Numbered from the stretch's first letter, positions 1 to 12,717 are shown. The stretch is DNA of 64,000 bases from Acanthochlamys bracteata (GCA_019914995.1 CM034137.1:806001-870000), one strand, 5' to 3'. Notes: a model not told the origin generated them from the sequence alone. Numbers and translations are program-made.

Positions 1-2517
1 ACACCAAAGCTATAGACATCGCTCTTTGATGTTAAGTGCCCTGTGCAGAGAATTAGTACAGATTCAAGAATTGTAGGTACACCCCTCAACCAACTTGAGA
101 ACCAATACATAATAGTGATTCATCATAGTCCGCGTGTTATTTTAATTCTTGAGGCTTATAATCATTTGAGCTCATGCACAAAATGAGATTTAGCTACCTT
201 CAATATTATTCTGTGCTGCACTATCATGTCTGGAAATGTCTATAAACTTAGCAGCACAGCTAAACATTTCTTGCAGGAGAGAACATGGTAATCACGAGAA
301 AAAAAATAACACCTTAACGAGAAACTCTACCTGTCATTACATACTCTGGAGCTGCATACCCATATGTTCCCATGACTCTAGTTGACACATGAGTCTTATC
401 TCCCTCAGGACCATCTTTTGCAAGCCCAAAATCAGAGAGCTTTGCATTGTAATCCTGCAAAGAAGACAAAATGGAACTCATAGCTGCAGTACAGCAGCAC
501 CAGAGGATTAATAGGAAATCTTTCAGATTAGTGCATACCACATCCAAGAGGATGTTTGATGTCTTGAAGTCCCGATAAATAACCGGTCTTTCTGCTTCTT
601 CATGTAGAAAAGCAAGGCCCTTTGCTGCACCGAGTAAAATCTTTATTCTGGTTGACCAGGGGAGCGGAAGGGACCCTTTTGAATATAACTAGGTTATTAG
701 ATGCCTACAAACACTCAGATTTCAAGTTGCTGCTATACAACAGATTTTTTTAAGATGCATCAGTAGCACCAAGAAAATTTATTTATTAACCTCAAGTTGA
801 ACGCAGATTAATTAATTAACCAAGAGACGATGCTTAAACGGTATCAGCATTTAATAAGACCGAGGAACCCTATTCCCATCCCATGTATTATAAATGTTTA
901 CACAGCATCCTTGACCTGCATCAATTGATCACCCATTCTGTCTTTCAGAAGTGGTTTCACATAAATAATCAATATGATACCAACATGCAAAGGGCCAAAG
1001 GGGTATCATGGTTAGAGGTGTCAGAAGATTACAGTTTCCTGAAGACATCGAACTCGTAGAGGCTTTTTTGTATGTATTCTTTGAAATAAACTAAAGAAGA
1101 GAATGACCAAGCAAATCTACATACAGAATTCTGATCAAGTGTGTTCCTCATCGTTTTCCTTTTAATATCACCATGGTCAATGCATGTGGCTAATGTAAAA
1201 AGGTGTCAAGAAGAGAGTCCAGATTCCTGTTATATAATAGCACTACAAAATGGGAGGCAGAATATACTCATAGAAATCAACAAGCCTGACAAGGAAATTT
1301 TCTGTATGCTTATAAAAGGAAACTATAAAAACAGAGAGTGATCCAAGATAAATTACTTCTAAAAAGATGGTTTTCCAAGCTTCCGCGAGTCATAAACTCA
1401 TAAACTAGCAACCTATGGTCATCTTCAATGCAGTATCCAACAAGCTTGACCAAGTTTGGATGGAGAAGCTCACCAAGAAAATTAACTTCTGCCTGCAAAA
1501 CCATATTGTAATTATTGGTCTTAACTTATGCAAATAATATGTTTCTTTGCAGCATATATGTGTAAAAAGACTAAATAAGATAAACTTTACACACCAGCCA
1601 TTCTTTGTGCCCTTGAAGCCCATCATGGTTCAGCGTCTTTACTGCAACAGTTCGACCTGTACCTGGTTTCACAGGGGCAGTGCCATTTTCCTCGATCCAT
1701 CCCTTAAACACACAGCCAAACCCTCCCTCCCCAAGAAGGCTCTCAGGCCTAAAATTTATTGTGGCGGTCTTGAGCTCATTGAAACTAAATTTCAGCAATT
1801 GAGAAGCAACTTGAAGTTCCTCCTGCACTTTGAGAGTGGAAATACTACTTGCGCTGTTACTAGAAGAACCAGAAACTGTTTGAGAAGTTGGGCGGTCTTT
1901 CCTACCCTTCTTTCTCGATTTGCTTCCTACTGGTCCACGCACAAAGTATAAGTATGATGAGAAGACAATAACATGAAACAATGTGGTCAAGAATGCACAG
2001 AACCGACTTAATATATCCAAGAAATATCATTATATTTAGCATACTTCATAGATTTTTGAAGACTAATGCTCATTCATGCATATACAGATTGTGTCTATCT
2101 GCATGCTTAAAGACTTCCTTTAAGTTACAAAACATTCCTGTGTATACAGAACGTTCATTCTTATAATTACTATAGTGTTAATCTATTATGATTTACAAAA
2201 ACGTAATATGTCATACACAAGGGAACCCTAAACAGATTACGACTAGCATAGATTATTGGATTCGCCAAATTCAAATAACTAGATAATTCAAGAAAAGAAA
2301 AAAAACAAGGAAACATGATGAAACAAAGGTGGCAATGTTTACCATAACAACTTCTGGTGATGGTGCTGCTGATGGAGTTGTTGACCTTCGACCTAGAGAA
2401 AAAACAACCAAACAACTGGAACTTTGGACATAAACAAATTCCACTCCTCCTTGTCTCCTTCAACTTACAATTCTTTGTCAGATTTTCACCTTCAAATCCA
2501 TCTTGCCTTACTCCCAT
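1..2517 (-). CDS. RLCK-VII protein kinase, PBL34/35/36-like (3' end outside window)
   Basis: Receptor-like cytoplasmic serine/threonine kinase, a class that relays signals from plasma-membrane immune and developmental receptors. Coding exons on the minus strand, in order: 2343-2517, 1595-1929, 1357-1492, 539-675, 331-454 and 1-40 (cut by the window edge). All five introns have GT...AG borders and phases agree. Start chosen at MGVRQDGF because the exon keeps a Cys-rich stretch ([11 protein letters not shown]) just before RSKV, as PBL34-type proteins do; this probably allows S-acylation and membrane attachment. Visible kinase motifs: glycine loop [15 protein letters not shown] lysine, YRDFKTSN catalytic loop, DFGLAK, and the activation segment up to [20 protein letters not shown]. 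The catalytic residues are intact, so it should be active. The C-lobe end is not visible. Family assignment is firm; the exact paralogue is not. Confidence 0.9.
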
Positions 2518-3400
2518 TCTTGACAAAACTCCTAGAGATCTACAAAATTGAAGAAAACTGGGTAGTTCCCCTATCTCCAAACTGCTGCATTTTTATGAAT
2601 ATCAACCCAAAACAAAGCTTGCATTCGTTCAGTCTCACAAGTATTACTTAAAACTTTTAATCCAATCCTTCCAAACTCTTCAAAAATCTACAAATTGGGC
2701 AGTACCCAGATCATCACAGAACCAAAAAATCCTACGAATCCCACTGAAAAAAACCCAATACACCAACTACAACCCAAAATTCTACAAAATTTATCCAGAT
2801 CAATAAACAGTCAAAAAAACTTATGAATTCCCTTCAAAATTCACTAAAACGTTCCAAAAAAGCTTGCATCTGAAGCTCGAGACGCCAAAAACGTCTCATA
2901 ACACATACCAAGTCTAAAAATCTCACTAAAAGATTCAAACTTTATCCAATCCACGTATTACCCAGATAAGAAAAGCTACGAATTCCCACTAGGAATCCAC
3001 GAGCACGTTTTAACCAAAGCTTTCAGCCTTCCAGACCCTCCACGAAGCCACAAAAGTCTCCCAACACGATGCCAAATCTTCAAAAAGTCAATCAAAAGCA
3101 TCAATTTTTTTTTTTAATCCAGCCACTACACAAATCATCAAACCACCGCAAAGCTGCAAATTTTCAACCCAAAACCATCAAAATTCCAACCAAAATCAAG
3201 TCTTCGAAAGACACACGAAACCGAAACAAGCTAGAGAAGAAAAAGAAAAAAGGAACGCATATTGCATTGGTGGCCCTGTGGGTCCCAACGCCGTCGATCA
3301 CTGGAGGTTGGGAATTTGGTAGCGACTGGTAGTGGGAGTGAATCTTGTTGTTGGACTACAGAGACAACGACAATGCCTCCATTTAAGTTCGACAAGTGTG
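2518..3400 (-). other. Presumed leader and promoter of the PBL-like kinase
   Basis: No credible coding frame. The stretch is A-rich on the plus strand, so pyrimidine-rich on the sense strand, as is common in plant 5' leaders. Around 3350-3440 there are two imperfect copies of an ACAGAGACAA(C/T)GACA motif. The leader boundaries are inferred. Confidence 0.35.
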
Positions 3401-4568
3401 TCCGAAAATATTAGACGACAGAGACAATGACAGCTCGCAAATTTAATCAACGTGACAGATGAATTACTATTCGGTTTGTATGAATCGGCATAATTTGACG
3501 CTTGTTATTAGAGAGACAAGAGAGCCCATATTATTCAGTGAACTAAATTCTTCGTTTTTATAGTTCAATTATAATAAAACTGGTCATAAAAGTCTACGAT
3601 TGTTAGGTTGTACCTCGAGAATAATTTAAACAGGAACGGGCTACTGGGCGTTCTTGTGTATTTGTAAACTTAGATAAAGGCCCATTCAATTGGGTCTGAT
3701 TTGGGCCAATTTTAAAAGACCTACCTATTTTTGTTATCGACCGACTCAAAAACTCAATTGAGCCATGGCGGAGAAAACTTGCAGGATTGCACACGTTTGA
3801 CAACGTCTGTAACAGTGTAACTGACGTGCATGCATGCAGGGCTTTATCACTGACGTAGGAGAAGCAGATAAGGCCAACAAACTTCATTTCTTTATTTACT
3901 ACTACTAGTAATTAATAAGTATATATTGCAAAATCAGGCATCCTCGTATCGATATTATTGTTCATTTAAATAAAGTGCAGAAGTGCTTATTACAAAAAAT
4001 TTTGAAATTTTTTTGTAATTTTCTAAAAATAAATTGTAATTTTTTATCTAAAAAAACTAATAATAAAATTTATGAAGCAGATTTTTTTCATAATTTAAAA
4101 TTTTTTAAAATATTTTATAAAAATTTATTAAAAATAAAAATATTTTAAGCTTTTCTAAACATTCATTAAATCCGGACTAAACAGTAGAGAGAGCGAGGAG
4201 TCGTTTGGGGTGCCTTAGGTAATTTTTATTTAAAAAAATTGGTGAAAATTTTTTAAACAAAGTTTATATATTTTTAAATAATACCAATAATTAGATATAC
4301 AAAAAATTTGTAGGGTATAATTTTAGTTATGATTTTTAAATTTAAACAAACTTTTAAGTATTAATTTTTTTTTTTGAATAGAAAGAGTGCTATTTTTAAT
4401 GGAATTTAAAGACACCCCCACAGAATCCACTGAAGCTGGAAGCTAAGCCAAATTAGTAAGAAAAAAGTCGTAGATAATAGAAGTGAAAAAATGATTGGCT
4501 AATTTGATACATAGATTAATGTCTCGTTTTAGATTTGGCCAAATCAGACTTTACTAGGAGGCTGTTTG

Positions 4569-4795
4569 TGGCTGCGTTTGAAAAACTACTTATTAATTTT
4601 TTTTTTTTTCACATTTTTTAATATATATTTTTAAAATATATAAAAATTTATTTAAAAATTCTACGAAATGAGATTTTTTTATTACGTATTTTTATTATTT
4701 TTTTTAAAATAAAAAAATAGAGCTTATTTTCAAAAAAAATAAAAATATTTTTTATTTTAAAAAAGTTTTATTTTATAAGCACTCCTAAACGTGGG
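4569..4795. repeat. Miniature TIR element, family 1 (copy)
   Basis: Begins GGCTGCGTTTGAAAAAC and ends ATAAGCACTCCTAAACGTGG, with an A/T-only interior containing the block ATTACGTATTTTTATTA. The ends are imperfect inverted repeats and match the other family 1 copies in the window (best preserved at 62617-62847). No coding capacity. Confidence 0.5.
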
Positions 4796-5157
4796 TTTAG
4801 TAATTCACAAATCCAGGTTTCTAAATAATTTTATATTGGCTGTGTTTTGAAGAACATGTTATTTTCAAACAGTTAGTACATTATTTTGATATGAGAACCG
4901 GAAGAAAATTTAGGTGATATATGGCGTTACTTCTAAATTATTTTATTTTAATTTTTTATTATATATTTTTTAATAAATTAGATAAATATTCTATATAATA
5001 ATTTTAAAATATAAAAGATAAAAAAATTATATTGTGAAATTTTATTATTATTTAATTTTATTATTTTGTTGAGATAAAAAGTAAATCTAATTTAAAAAAA
5101 TTAAAATATTTTTCATACTAACTAATTTTTTTCCAAAAGCACTCAAAACTTTCGCTT

Positions 5158-5440
5158 AGTACGTATTTTAAATATTCGTAATTGAGTTTCGTAAAAATAA
5201 AAAGTAAAAAATAAAGTTTCTTAAAAAATAAAATAGGAGTGAAGTTCAGTATTGTTTCAATAAATTTTAAAAATATATTGAAAATTGAAAAATATAATTA
5301 TATTTAAATAAAAAAGTTGAAACTAGAATTCTATATATAAAAGTAAAGTTCTGAGTTCTCTATATAATTGAAATATATGAACTGTTCGTAACTCAAAATT
5401 TGATAGAAGAAAGTGAAATTATCGGCGTTTGAAACACGCT
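5158..5440. repeat. Miniature TIR element, family 2 (copy)
   Basis: Starts ACGTATTTTAAATATTCGTA and ends GGCGTTTGAAACACGC. The interior shares ordered blocks (GTTTCGTAAAAATAAA, AAATATATGAACTGTTCG, AAGAAAGTGAAATT) with copies at 11055-11331 and 45534-45819. Non-coding. Confidence 0.5.
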
Positions 5441-7714
5441 CCAAATTCCCTGGCAAGAATAATACATTGGCGTTTTGGAAGAAGCGGAGACATCCAGTCA
5501 GTAGCTCTTCTAAGCTTTACACTGTTGCTGCGGCGTTAGTAGGGCCTACTCTGTTCTTTTTAAAACACAGCCTACTAAAGTAAAGCCCATAATGCGCCAG
5601 TCCATTAAAGCAAAGTGGCCTACCGGATCCACTGAGCTTTTTCACGACAAATTGTAAGGCCCACAGAAAGACTAGGTTCTCTTGTGTGGAGGTAAACAGC
5701 AAGCATGATAACTGATTGGATTAGCTTGGGACAAATCACAAACGTGAATTCCATCTCTAGATGATTGGTTGGTCTTAAAGGATGTTTCTGAGTACTTAAA
5801 TTGATTAAAAAAAAATTTTTTTGTTTTAAAATTTTTTTAAGAAATAAGTTTAATTTTTAGTAATAAATTATCGAAAACTTTATATATATATAAATATATA
5901 TTTACAAAATGTAAATTTTATAACATAATTCATCTATATTGTAAAATTCAAAATAGTTTAAAACATTTATTAGAAAATAATTTTTTTTTTAAATAGTGAT
6001 AAGTACTACCAAAATATGCTCCTAACCAAAACTATTGGTAAAAATGACAATTCTATGTAACCTCACAAATAATTCTACGTATAATAATTGAAAATGGCAA
6101 TATTATGGGAGCGTTTGTGAGTACTTTTTAGAATAAAAGTTTTTTAAAATAAAAAATATTTTTATTTTTTTATAGAATTATACGAGTGGTTGGTTTCTGT
6201 TGGTGTTTTCTGTTTTGAGTATGTTAGGAGTTCAGATCAGGGTAGCGAAGGAAAACGGTGCGAGTCTCGCACACAGATTCCTGGGCTCGGTTGGGATCGT
6301 CGTTGATTGGACGGCGTTAACAGATTATTGTAAGGTTCCGTTGCTCCTCACGGACACCGTAATCATCAGGAAACGCAACACAATGACAATGATACCCTTT
6401 ACGTACTTTATTATTGTAAATATATTTTGATCAATATTTCTTTTAAAATAGGTAATGGACAAACTCACCCTTAATGAGTAAAATCTTAATGAATATTGAA
6501 AATTGTAATTGATCGTAAGTATTATTTGTAAACTGTTTTGTAATATTTTATATTTTTATAAAAAATTTAAAATGTAAAAAATTTGAAGTAATAAAATTTT
6601 ATTATTACTTATTTTTTATAAAAATAGAATTTTATTTTTAAAAAAGTTTAAAATATCTTAGCTTTAGTATTTTTTTAAACGAAAAATCACAGTATCCACC
6701 CATTGAGTAGAAGAAATGAATTTCACGTTTTTCACATGAACTAGTGGAGCTATATATTAAATTATTTATGTTACTTTCAATGGTTATCTTTTCTATAAGA
6801 ATCATATACATGGCTAGTTAAGAAAGGAGATGATAGGAAAAAATCTTGCTAGACTCTCTTCTTCTTATGCCCATCAGAGTGAAATTAATAGAAATTTTAA
6901 CATGCACAAACCACAACCACTATAATTTATTAAATTTCATACTTTTAAATAAAATCGATTGTATAAATTTTATTTTGAACTATAATAATATATTCAATAA
7001 ATATAATATTTTACACATAATCAATGCATATAAATAATTTATTTGTAAAGTTGTATATTATAACTTGAATCAACCTCACATTTGTTTTCAATCCTTCATT
7101 AGTCACTTAATAAAAGTGAGAAATCTTAGTGGAACAAATGTTACATCGAAGTTAAAGAAGAAACAGAAATAAAAGAGGTGATCAGAACATGGAACTCACC
7201 TCTCTTTTTCTTTTCACACATCAACGTGGCGTTTCAAAATAATTTTAAAATAGAATTTTTTTAAATAAAAAATATTTTATTTTTTAAAAAATAAATTTTT
7301 TTATTATATAGATGCCAAAATTGTTTAGATAGAAAAAAATATCAACAACAAAAATCGCAGGGTTATTTTGGTCTCTCTAGTATGACTCTCTTCCTAAAGA
7401 ATTCAACTTTTTCAAGAGAAGACCCAGCGACTCCTCCCTCTTCTCTCCATAAATAATCAACCATTTCCACGAGCAGAACAATTAGAAATAAGCAGAAGAG
7501 AGAATTGAAAAACAAAGAACCTAAAAGAGTGAAATTGAGTGAACTTAATATAAGAATAAGCAACTTCTTCTCCCCAAGGAAAGGAAAATAGAATACTCTG
7601 TTTTGTCTTTAGCCTCTGTTTCATGAACTGAGCTCTCTGTTTTCCACAACTTCTGTTCTTGTTCTAGATTTTGGGGTCTGTTTGATTCCTGCTATCACCC
7701 ATCTGCGACAAAAG

Positions 7715-7798
7715 ATGGGTATTCGAAGCCCTCTAACACAAACGCCATCTCACGGTTCAGTAATTATGATAACAAGCTTTTTCCGCCACAAGCTATAG
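7715..7798 (+). promoter_or_regulatory. Upstream ORF (27 codons) in the HD-Zip mRNA leader
   Basis: A complete small ORF lies about 200 nt before the main start, with context AAAGATGG. It begins MGIRSPLTQTP and ends SFFRHKL before a TAG stop. It falls within the presumed 5' leader of the HAT5/ATHB-1-like gene. Arabidopsis ATHB1 mRNA is known to carry a conserved peptide uORF (CPuORF33) that represses translation of the main ORF. I infer that this is the equivalent element; I could not align the peptides. Confidence 0.6.
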
Positions 7799-7878
7799 TC
7801 TACGGAATCGAATTCACCTCCAACAAGAAACAAAACCCAAGTGGCCAACTGTCGATTTCTCTCTACTTCAGGAGAACC

Positions 7879-7908
7879 ATGAGGATTGTTTGTAATCTGG
7901 GTTCTTGA
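7879..7908 (+). promoter_or_regulatory. Second short upstream ORF (9 codons)
   Basis: ATG AGG ATT ... TCT TGA between the first uORF and the main ATG, context ACCATGA. It is very short and has no evidence of conservation, but it would add to initiation control if the leader is unspliced here. Confidence 0.3.
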
Positions 7909-7994
7909 ATGGGCTACAGAATTTAGGACTTTTTGAGTCCAAATTTGAATCTTTTCCTCTCTTTTTCTTGTTCTTTATCTACTTGAGAAAAGAG

Positions 7995-9545
7995 ATGGCT
8001 GGTAGAAGAGTTTATGGTGGTTCGACCGTGACAGCGTTGCAGAGTGAGGGAATTCCACAAGAGACGATTCAGGTTTTGTTGGCTTCGGGCTCTTCTTCTA
8101 ATGGATTTCATGGTAATTATTCATGAATCTGTGCTTGAAGGAGTTATCTTATGATTCAATCGGCTTTGAGAGTTGTTGGTCGAACATGTTATTATTTATC
8201 TCGCTCGGTGGCTTTAAAATAGGAGGATAGTTTGGAGCATGTTAGTATTCTTTTAGGTCCTCAATGCAAAATTTAGATGAGTGATCTCGTTGTCTAATGG
8301 GTACAGGATCCATGATGAACTTTCAAGATGCCTGTAGAAGCACACCTCACAGACCGGTTTACCGGATGCTTGATTTGGAAGAAACTGTAGATGACGGCTT
8401 GGATGATTGCTTTCACCAGCCAGGAAAGAAACAGCGGCTCACAGCAGATCAAATTCAGTTTCTCGAGAAGAGCTTTGAAATGGAAATTAAGCTTGAGCCA
8501 CAGAGGAAAATCCAGCTGGCACAGGTTCTAGGCCTGCAACCAAGGCAAGTTGCTATATGGTTTCAGAACCGCCGAGCCCGGTGGAAGACAAAACAGCTGG
8601 AGAAGGAGTACGAAGCTCTCAGGTCCAGCTATGATGCCCTTAAATCTGACTACGAGGACCTTGTTAAAGAGAAAGAGGGATTTCAAGCAGAGGTAAACCA
8701 TCTTCCCTAATAACTTGGAGGAAGATTCTCTAGTACCGCCGTGTATTTTATTGGAAAGTGTTTTTTGGAATTCTTAACCAGATCATCTTCTGTAGCTCTT
8801 GCACATATCAACCTAGTAACTACTTATATTCAATTAAGTGCCGTCAATACTGTGATCAACTGTTGTAATGATAACCTGTCTATATAACTTAACTCACCTA
8901 TGACCTATTGAAGGTTGATTATTTAGAAGTTACAATTTTCGTATTGTCACAGATATATTACTTTTTCACAAGTTTTTACAGATGTAAGTATTTGACATAT
9001 CTCAAACTTCTGGTGACAGTTATATTTCCTCTATAAAAAGAAGAGTAGGATTATATTGATTACTATTTCTCACACTTTTGAAAGAATCTGCTCTTCAGAT
9101 TGATAATTAGCAATAGCAAGTGGTTTGCTTGCAGGTTACTTCGCTCACTAATCAACTCCTTCTGAAGGAGAGGAAAGACGATCGGGAAGAACTCGAACTC
9201 TACAGGTCTCCATCTGCATCACAGATTCCATTATGCGAGTGTGAATCAGATGCCAAGAGACCTGACTCTCAAGTTATGATATTGAAGCAGGAGGATCTAA
9301 GTTCTGCAAACAGTGCCATTCCCGACTCTGATAGCCCTCGAATTACTGATGCAGCTTCACAATTACAGCCCTCAGGCTCCTCCAATGTGTTTGAACCGGA
9401 TCAATCTGATCTTTCATATGCAGATGACAATCGAGAGGTTAAAGAATGTTGCTTTCTGAAGCTCGAAGACCATGCAGGCAATTATGAATTACCAGTTGCT
9501 GATCATGCCTTGTGGTTTTGGCATTACAGTGAAACTAGCATATAG
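7995..9545 (+). CDS. HD-Zip class I transcription factor, HAT5/ATHB-1-like
   Basis: Nuclear DNA-binding protein of 304 residues. HD-Zip I factors dimerise and bind pseudopalindromic CAATNATTG sites. Exons: 7995-8112, 8307-8692 and 9135-9545, with GT...AG borders and consistent phase. The homeodomain starts near residue 80 ([18 protein letters not shown]) and includes the recognition helix [15 protein letters not shown]. The leucine zipper follows directly and is split by intron 2 before [10 protein letters not shown]. The C-terminus ends in an aromatic, AHA-like activation motif (ALWFWHYSE). The N-terminus [10 protein letters not shown] and the SMMNF segment place it in the HAT5/ATHB-1 clade, whose Arabidopsis member also has EVTSL after the homeodomain and a tryptophan-rich tail. 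Start chosen for the clade-typical N-terminus and context AAAGAGATGG. A uORF-bearing leader suggests translational control. Confidence 0.92.
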
Positions 9546-11054
9546 GTGCTCTGTGTTCAATATGCATAAAGGTAGTAATAGTGATAGTAAGTGCTATTGT
9601 TTTGGTGTTATAACAATTGTAAGATATCAGGATATGTTCATAAAATTGGAACTGTAATATTGAGGTTCAGTTGTTCTTCGGTTGAATTGTGTCACTTTGT
9701 TTGCGAAGAGTCGGCAGTTGCATATTTGTTAGAAGCTGGTGAAAAATCCGGTTACCGTTTGGAATCGACTGATGCTGAAAGTTGTTGTTCTTCATATAAC
9801 GACGAGAGTTGTAAGGAGTTGCACCCTTGAACTTGTTCTTGACGTTTCAGACAACCAACGTTTTCTTGACGTTGACGTGGCAGAGTGGGACCCAGGCATA
9901 CGTGTCGGGACATCTCTTCCGTCGCCAAGCATGCCGCGCAAGAGGCGCCTCTACCGCCAAGCAACCTTCTTCGGGTCCCACATGTGGCGTGATCCCCTAC
10001 ACTCTAAATTTTATTTTATTTAAACAGAAATTCATAATAGTTTTTTAATTTAATTTTATAATTTCAAAAATCAATATAAAATTATTTTTATTAGTATTTT
10101 TAATTTTTATTAAAAATTAAAATTTTATTTTAAGATAAACACAACAGTGGTCGTAGCCTCTTAATTTGGATTACGTGGCTGGCTGATTGGCAGTAAGTTG
10201 GCTTTGTAGGGCATCGCTTTTTAAAGCCGGGCCCGGGATGCTTCCCGAATTTGGACCAGGTCACAGACTAGCAGATAAGGAAGCTCAAAATTGGGCCCAT
10301 TTATGACTTGTTCATTTCAAATTATTTGTTTTAATAAATTTTTATAATAATTTTAAAAGTATAAAATTTAAATAATACATATAGTAAGATTTTATTATTA
10401 TTATTTACACAAATATAGAACTCAATGTTTTTCAAAAATTTCAAATTATTTTGTTAAAAAAATTATATTTATAACTACTTTTAAATATTAATTTAGTATA
10501 TTTTAGTATTACTTTTCAGAAAATTATTTTTTAATTTTTAATATCATAGTTTTAATACTTTTTTTATAATAATTAACAAAATCTTAAAATTTAAAAATTT
10601 TAATTATAAAAATTATTATTATTTATTATTTAAATTTCTAAATAAATAAATAACTTTATTTTTAAAAAAATAAAGTTTATTTAGAAAATATTTTTCGTAA
10701 GTATATGAAACAGCTTCATTAGACTGCGTTTGGTAGTGCATACCAAAAATAATTTTTTAACTTTATTTTATTTCATATTTTTTAATACATATTTTATAAA
10801 TATTTTAAAATTTTATTTAAAAATTTAGATAGTGTAGAAAAATTTTACTTAATGAGATTTTTTTATTACATATTTTTATTATTTTTTTAAAAATGAAAAA
10901 TATAGAACTAGTTTTTCAAAAAGTATAAAAATAATTTCCATTTTAAAAATACTATATTTCATAAGCAATCTCAAACCCACCCTAGTTGGACCGTATGCTC
11001 CCATGCGTAGCCGAATCCTTATGCCTGCCGTGAGTGTTCACTGTGATCCATTTA
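9546..11054. other. 3' flank of the HD-Zip gene and AT-rich spacer
   Basis: About 9546-9830 looks like 3' UTR. A more GC-rich stretch follows (about 9838-10010) with three TTGACG motifs. The rest is A/T-rich, including one family 1 miniature element (10722-10983) and a diffuse related AT block at 10310-10720. No gene supported. Confidence 0.45.
10722..10983. repeat. Miniature TIR element, family 1 (copy)
   Basis: Left end GACTGCGTTTGGTAGTGC, right end ATAAGCAATCTCAAACCCACC. The interior A/T blocks (TTATTTCATATTTTTTAATA, GAGATTTTTTTATTACATAT) are nearly the same as in the copies at 4569-4795 and 62617-62847. No ORF. Confidence 0.55.
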
Positions 11055-11331
11055 GGGCGTGTTTAAAATACCCGTAACTGAGTTACGTGAAAGTGAAAAA
11101 TAGAAAGTGAAGTTTCTTGAAAAATAAGTAGGAAGTGGAATTTAGTTTTTATATTTTAATTGATTATTGAAGTGGGTTGGAAGTGAATTGAAAAAAAAAT
11201 ATAGTGAAATTGAGTTTTATTTGTGTAGAATTGGAAACTCGAGTTTCTAGTTTTATTTGCAATTGAAACATACAAAGTGGGTGGAACTTCAATGACGAAA
11301 GAAAGTGGAGTTCCACTCAATTGAAACACTC
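11055..11331. repeat. Miniature TIR element, family 2, with TTA target duplication
   Basis: Starts GGGCGTGTTTAAAATAC, ends CAATTGAAACACTC, and is flanked on both sides by TTA (11052-11054 and 11332-11334). A 3-bp TTA/TAA duplication plus GGG-type TIRs is what PIF/Harbinger (Tourist-like) MITEs leave. This is the best-delimited copy of family 2. The superfamily call is inference. Confidence 0.6.
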
Positions 11332-11639
11332 TTATCTCTCGCAGTATTTGAAAAACCGACGGATCGTTTCTCATTATTTACTTATTTTTTTATTTTTATT
11401 GTAAATATTTATAAAATTTAATTAAAAATTTAAAAATGTAAAAAATTTTGTGTAAATTTTTTTTGTAAAAATATTTTTAGTTTAAAAAAATTCTATTTTA
11501 AAAGTATTTCAAACGCTTCCGAAAAATCGAAGTTGTCTAAAACCCAAATCCTCGCAAAGAAATATTGTAACCCATTTTTTAATTAACGAAGACTTTGAGG
11601 GCGGCGGTAGAGCCCATTAACCGTTGTTGTGCTAAAGAT

Positions 11640-12717
11640 GGGCTGGCCTTTAATTTCAAATTCTCTTCCCGCTCAAATGAAATTCAAACTAAAGAAGGGG
11701 CCCACCACTTCCTGTCTCTTTAAGTTTTGCTCTGGTGTACTGAACGAAACCGTTCAACAAAACAATAATAAATCAGTTTGTGAATTGAGGTTACTAATTA
11801 ATACGTTCCCAAATATATTGTTTCTAGATCAAACCATAGAACAGATTCCAGAGCTCTAGAGAGTGAAAGAGAAATTAAAATGGAATTTGCTAAAGATCAA
11901 CCTGTTGTTTCTCCTGGTATTGTTCATGTTTTACTCGTGCGATTTGCGCTCTTATTTCTTGATTTATAGGTTTTCAAGTTGTTCGTTTGTTGGCGTATGT
12001 AGTGTATTCTGGAGGATCAAAGCTGCGATACCCTTTGAGATCGGCGGCTAAGTGGAAGGAAAACAAGCCAGTGATGGTTGATCCACCAAGCTCCTCGGTT
12101 TCTAGGAGGTTTTGTTTTTCTAATTGTTTAAGGGACTAACTTCAAGTTGAAAGTATTGGATTTCCATGAATTGATTGATTAGTTGCTGCATAAAGTGTGG
12201 ATTAACACTGATTAACTATTACTATAAGAATTTATTAACTCTGTTTGAGTGATTACTTTTTGGAGTCCAAGTGTTTGATGTAAAGCCTCTATGGAAATTG
12301 AAACCTCTAGCTTGAATTGTATATACTTCTAACACATATTCAGAAAATGCATGGATTTGAAGTGTTACCTTTGAAGTGTGACTGATTTATTATGTCAAGT
12401 AAGTTATATGAATTCGAAGATCTTGGTCATCATGCTAAATTTTACGTATGTAATTGAAAACATTGAAGGGGCATCATATCATTTAGTAATTTGGCTTGAT
12501 ATGGGTTAGTAATATTTATGTATGCACTCAAAATCCTTCTGATTATTACCTCGCAGATTTCCAATGTGTTTTGCAAATACATATGAATTATTAATGGATG
12601 TTTCTTTTTTTTAGAAAAATATCTTACTCCATGTTGTTTTGCGAGGGACTTGAGCAGATTCATGATTTTGATTGTAGTTAAAATCTGATTCTGTTATTGT
12701 TATTTAGGGGAAGAGCC
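11640..12717 (+). other. Presumed leader exon and intron upstream of the 288-residue gene
   Basis: Moderately GC-rich sequence at about 11640-12110 (GCTCTAGAGAGTGAAAGAG and on) is followed by T-rich, intron-like sequence ending TTATTTAG just before the coding exon. This suggests a non-coding first exon and a 5'-UTR intron. Exact borders are not determined. Confidence 0.35.

Larger units (their letters stand above)
3401..7440. other. AT-rich intergenic region with miniature-element remnants
   Basis: No gene supported. The block is dominated by A/T runs. Recognisable repeat copies lie at about 4569-4795 and 5158-5440, listed separately, with degraded fragments near 3960-4150, 5780-6020, 6110-6180, 6530-6690 and 7230-7310. 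These carry the same 'AAGCACTC..AAAC' or 'GAGTACTT' type ends. A less AT-rich island at about 6190-6400 has a 70-odd-codon open frame on the plus strand that I do not recognise. Confidence 0.5.

Noticed and set aside
6200..6430. About 75-codon frame in the less AT-rich island
   Set aside because: No recognisable domain, starts by chance context, ends in A/T-rich sequence; insufficient to call a gene.
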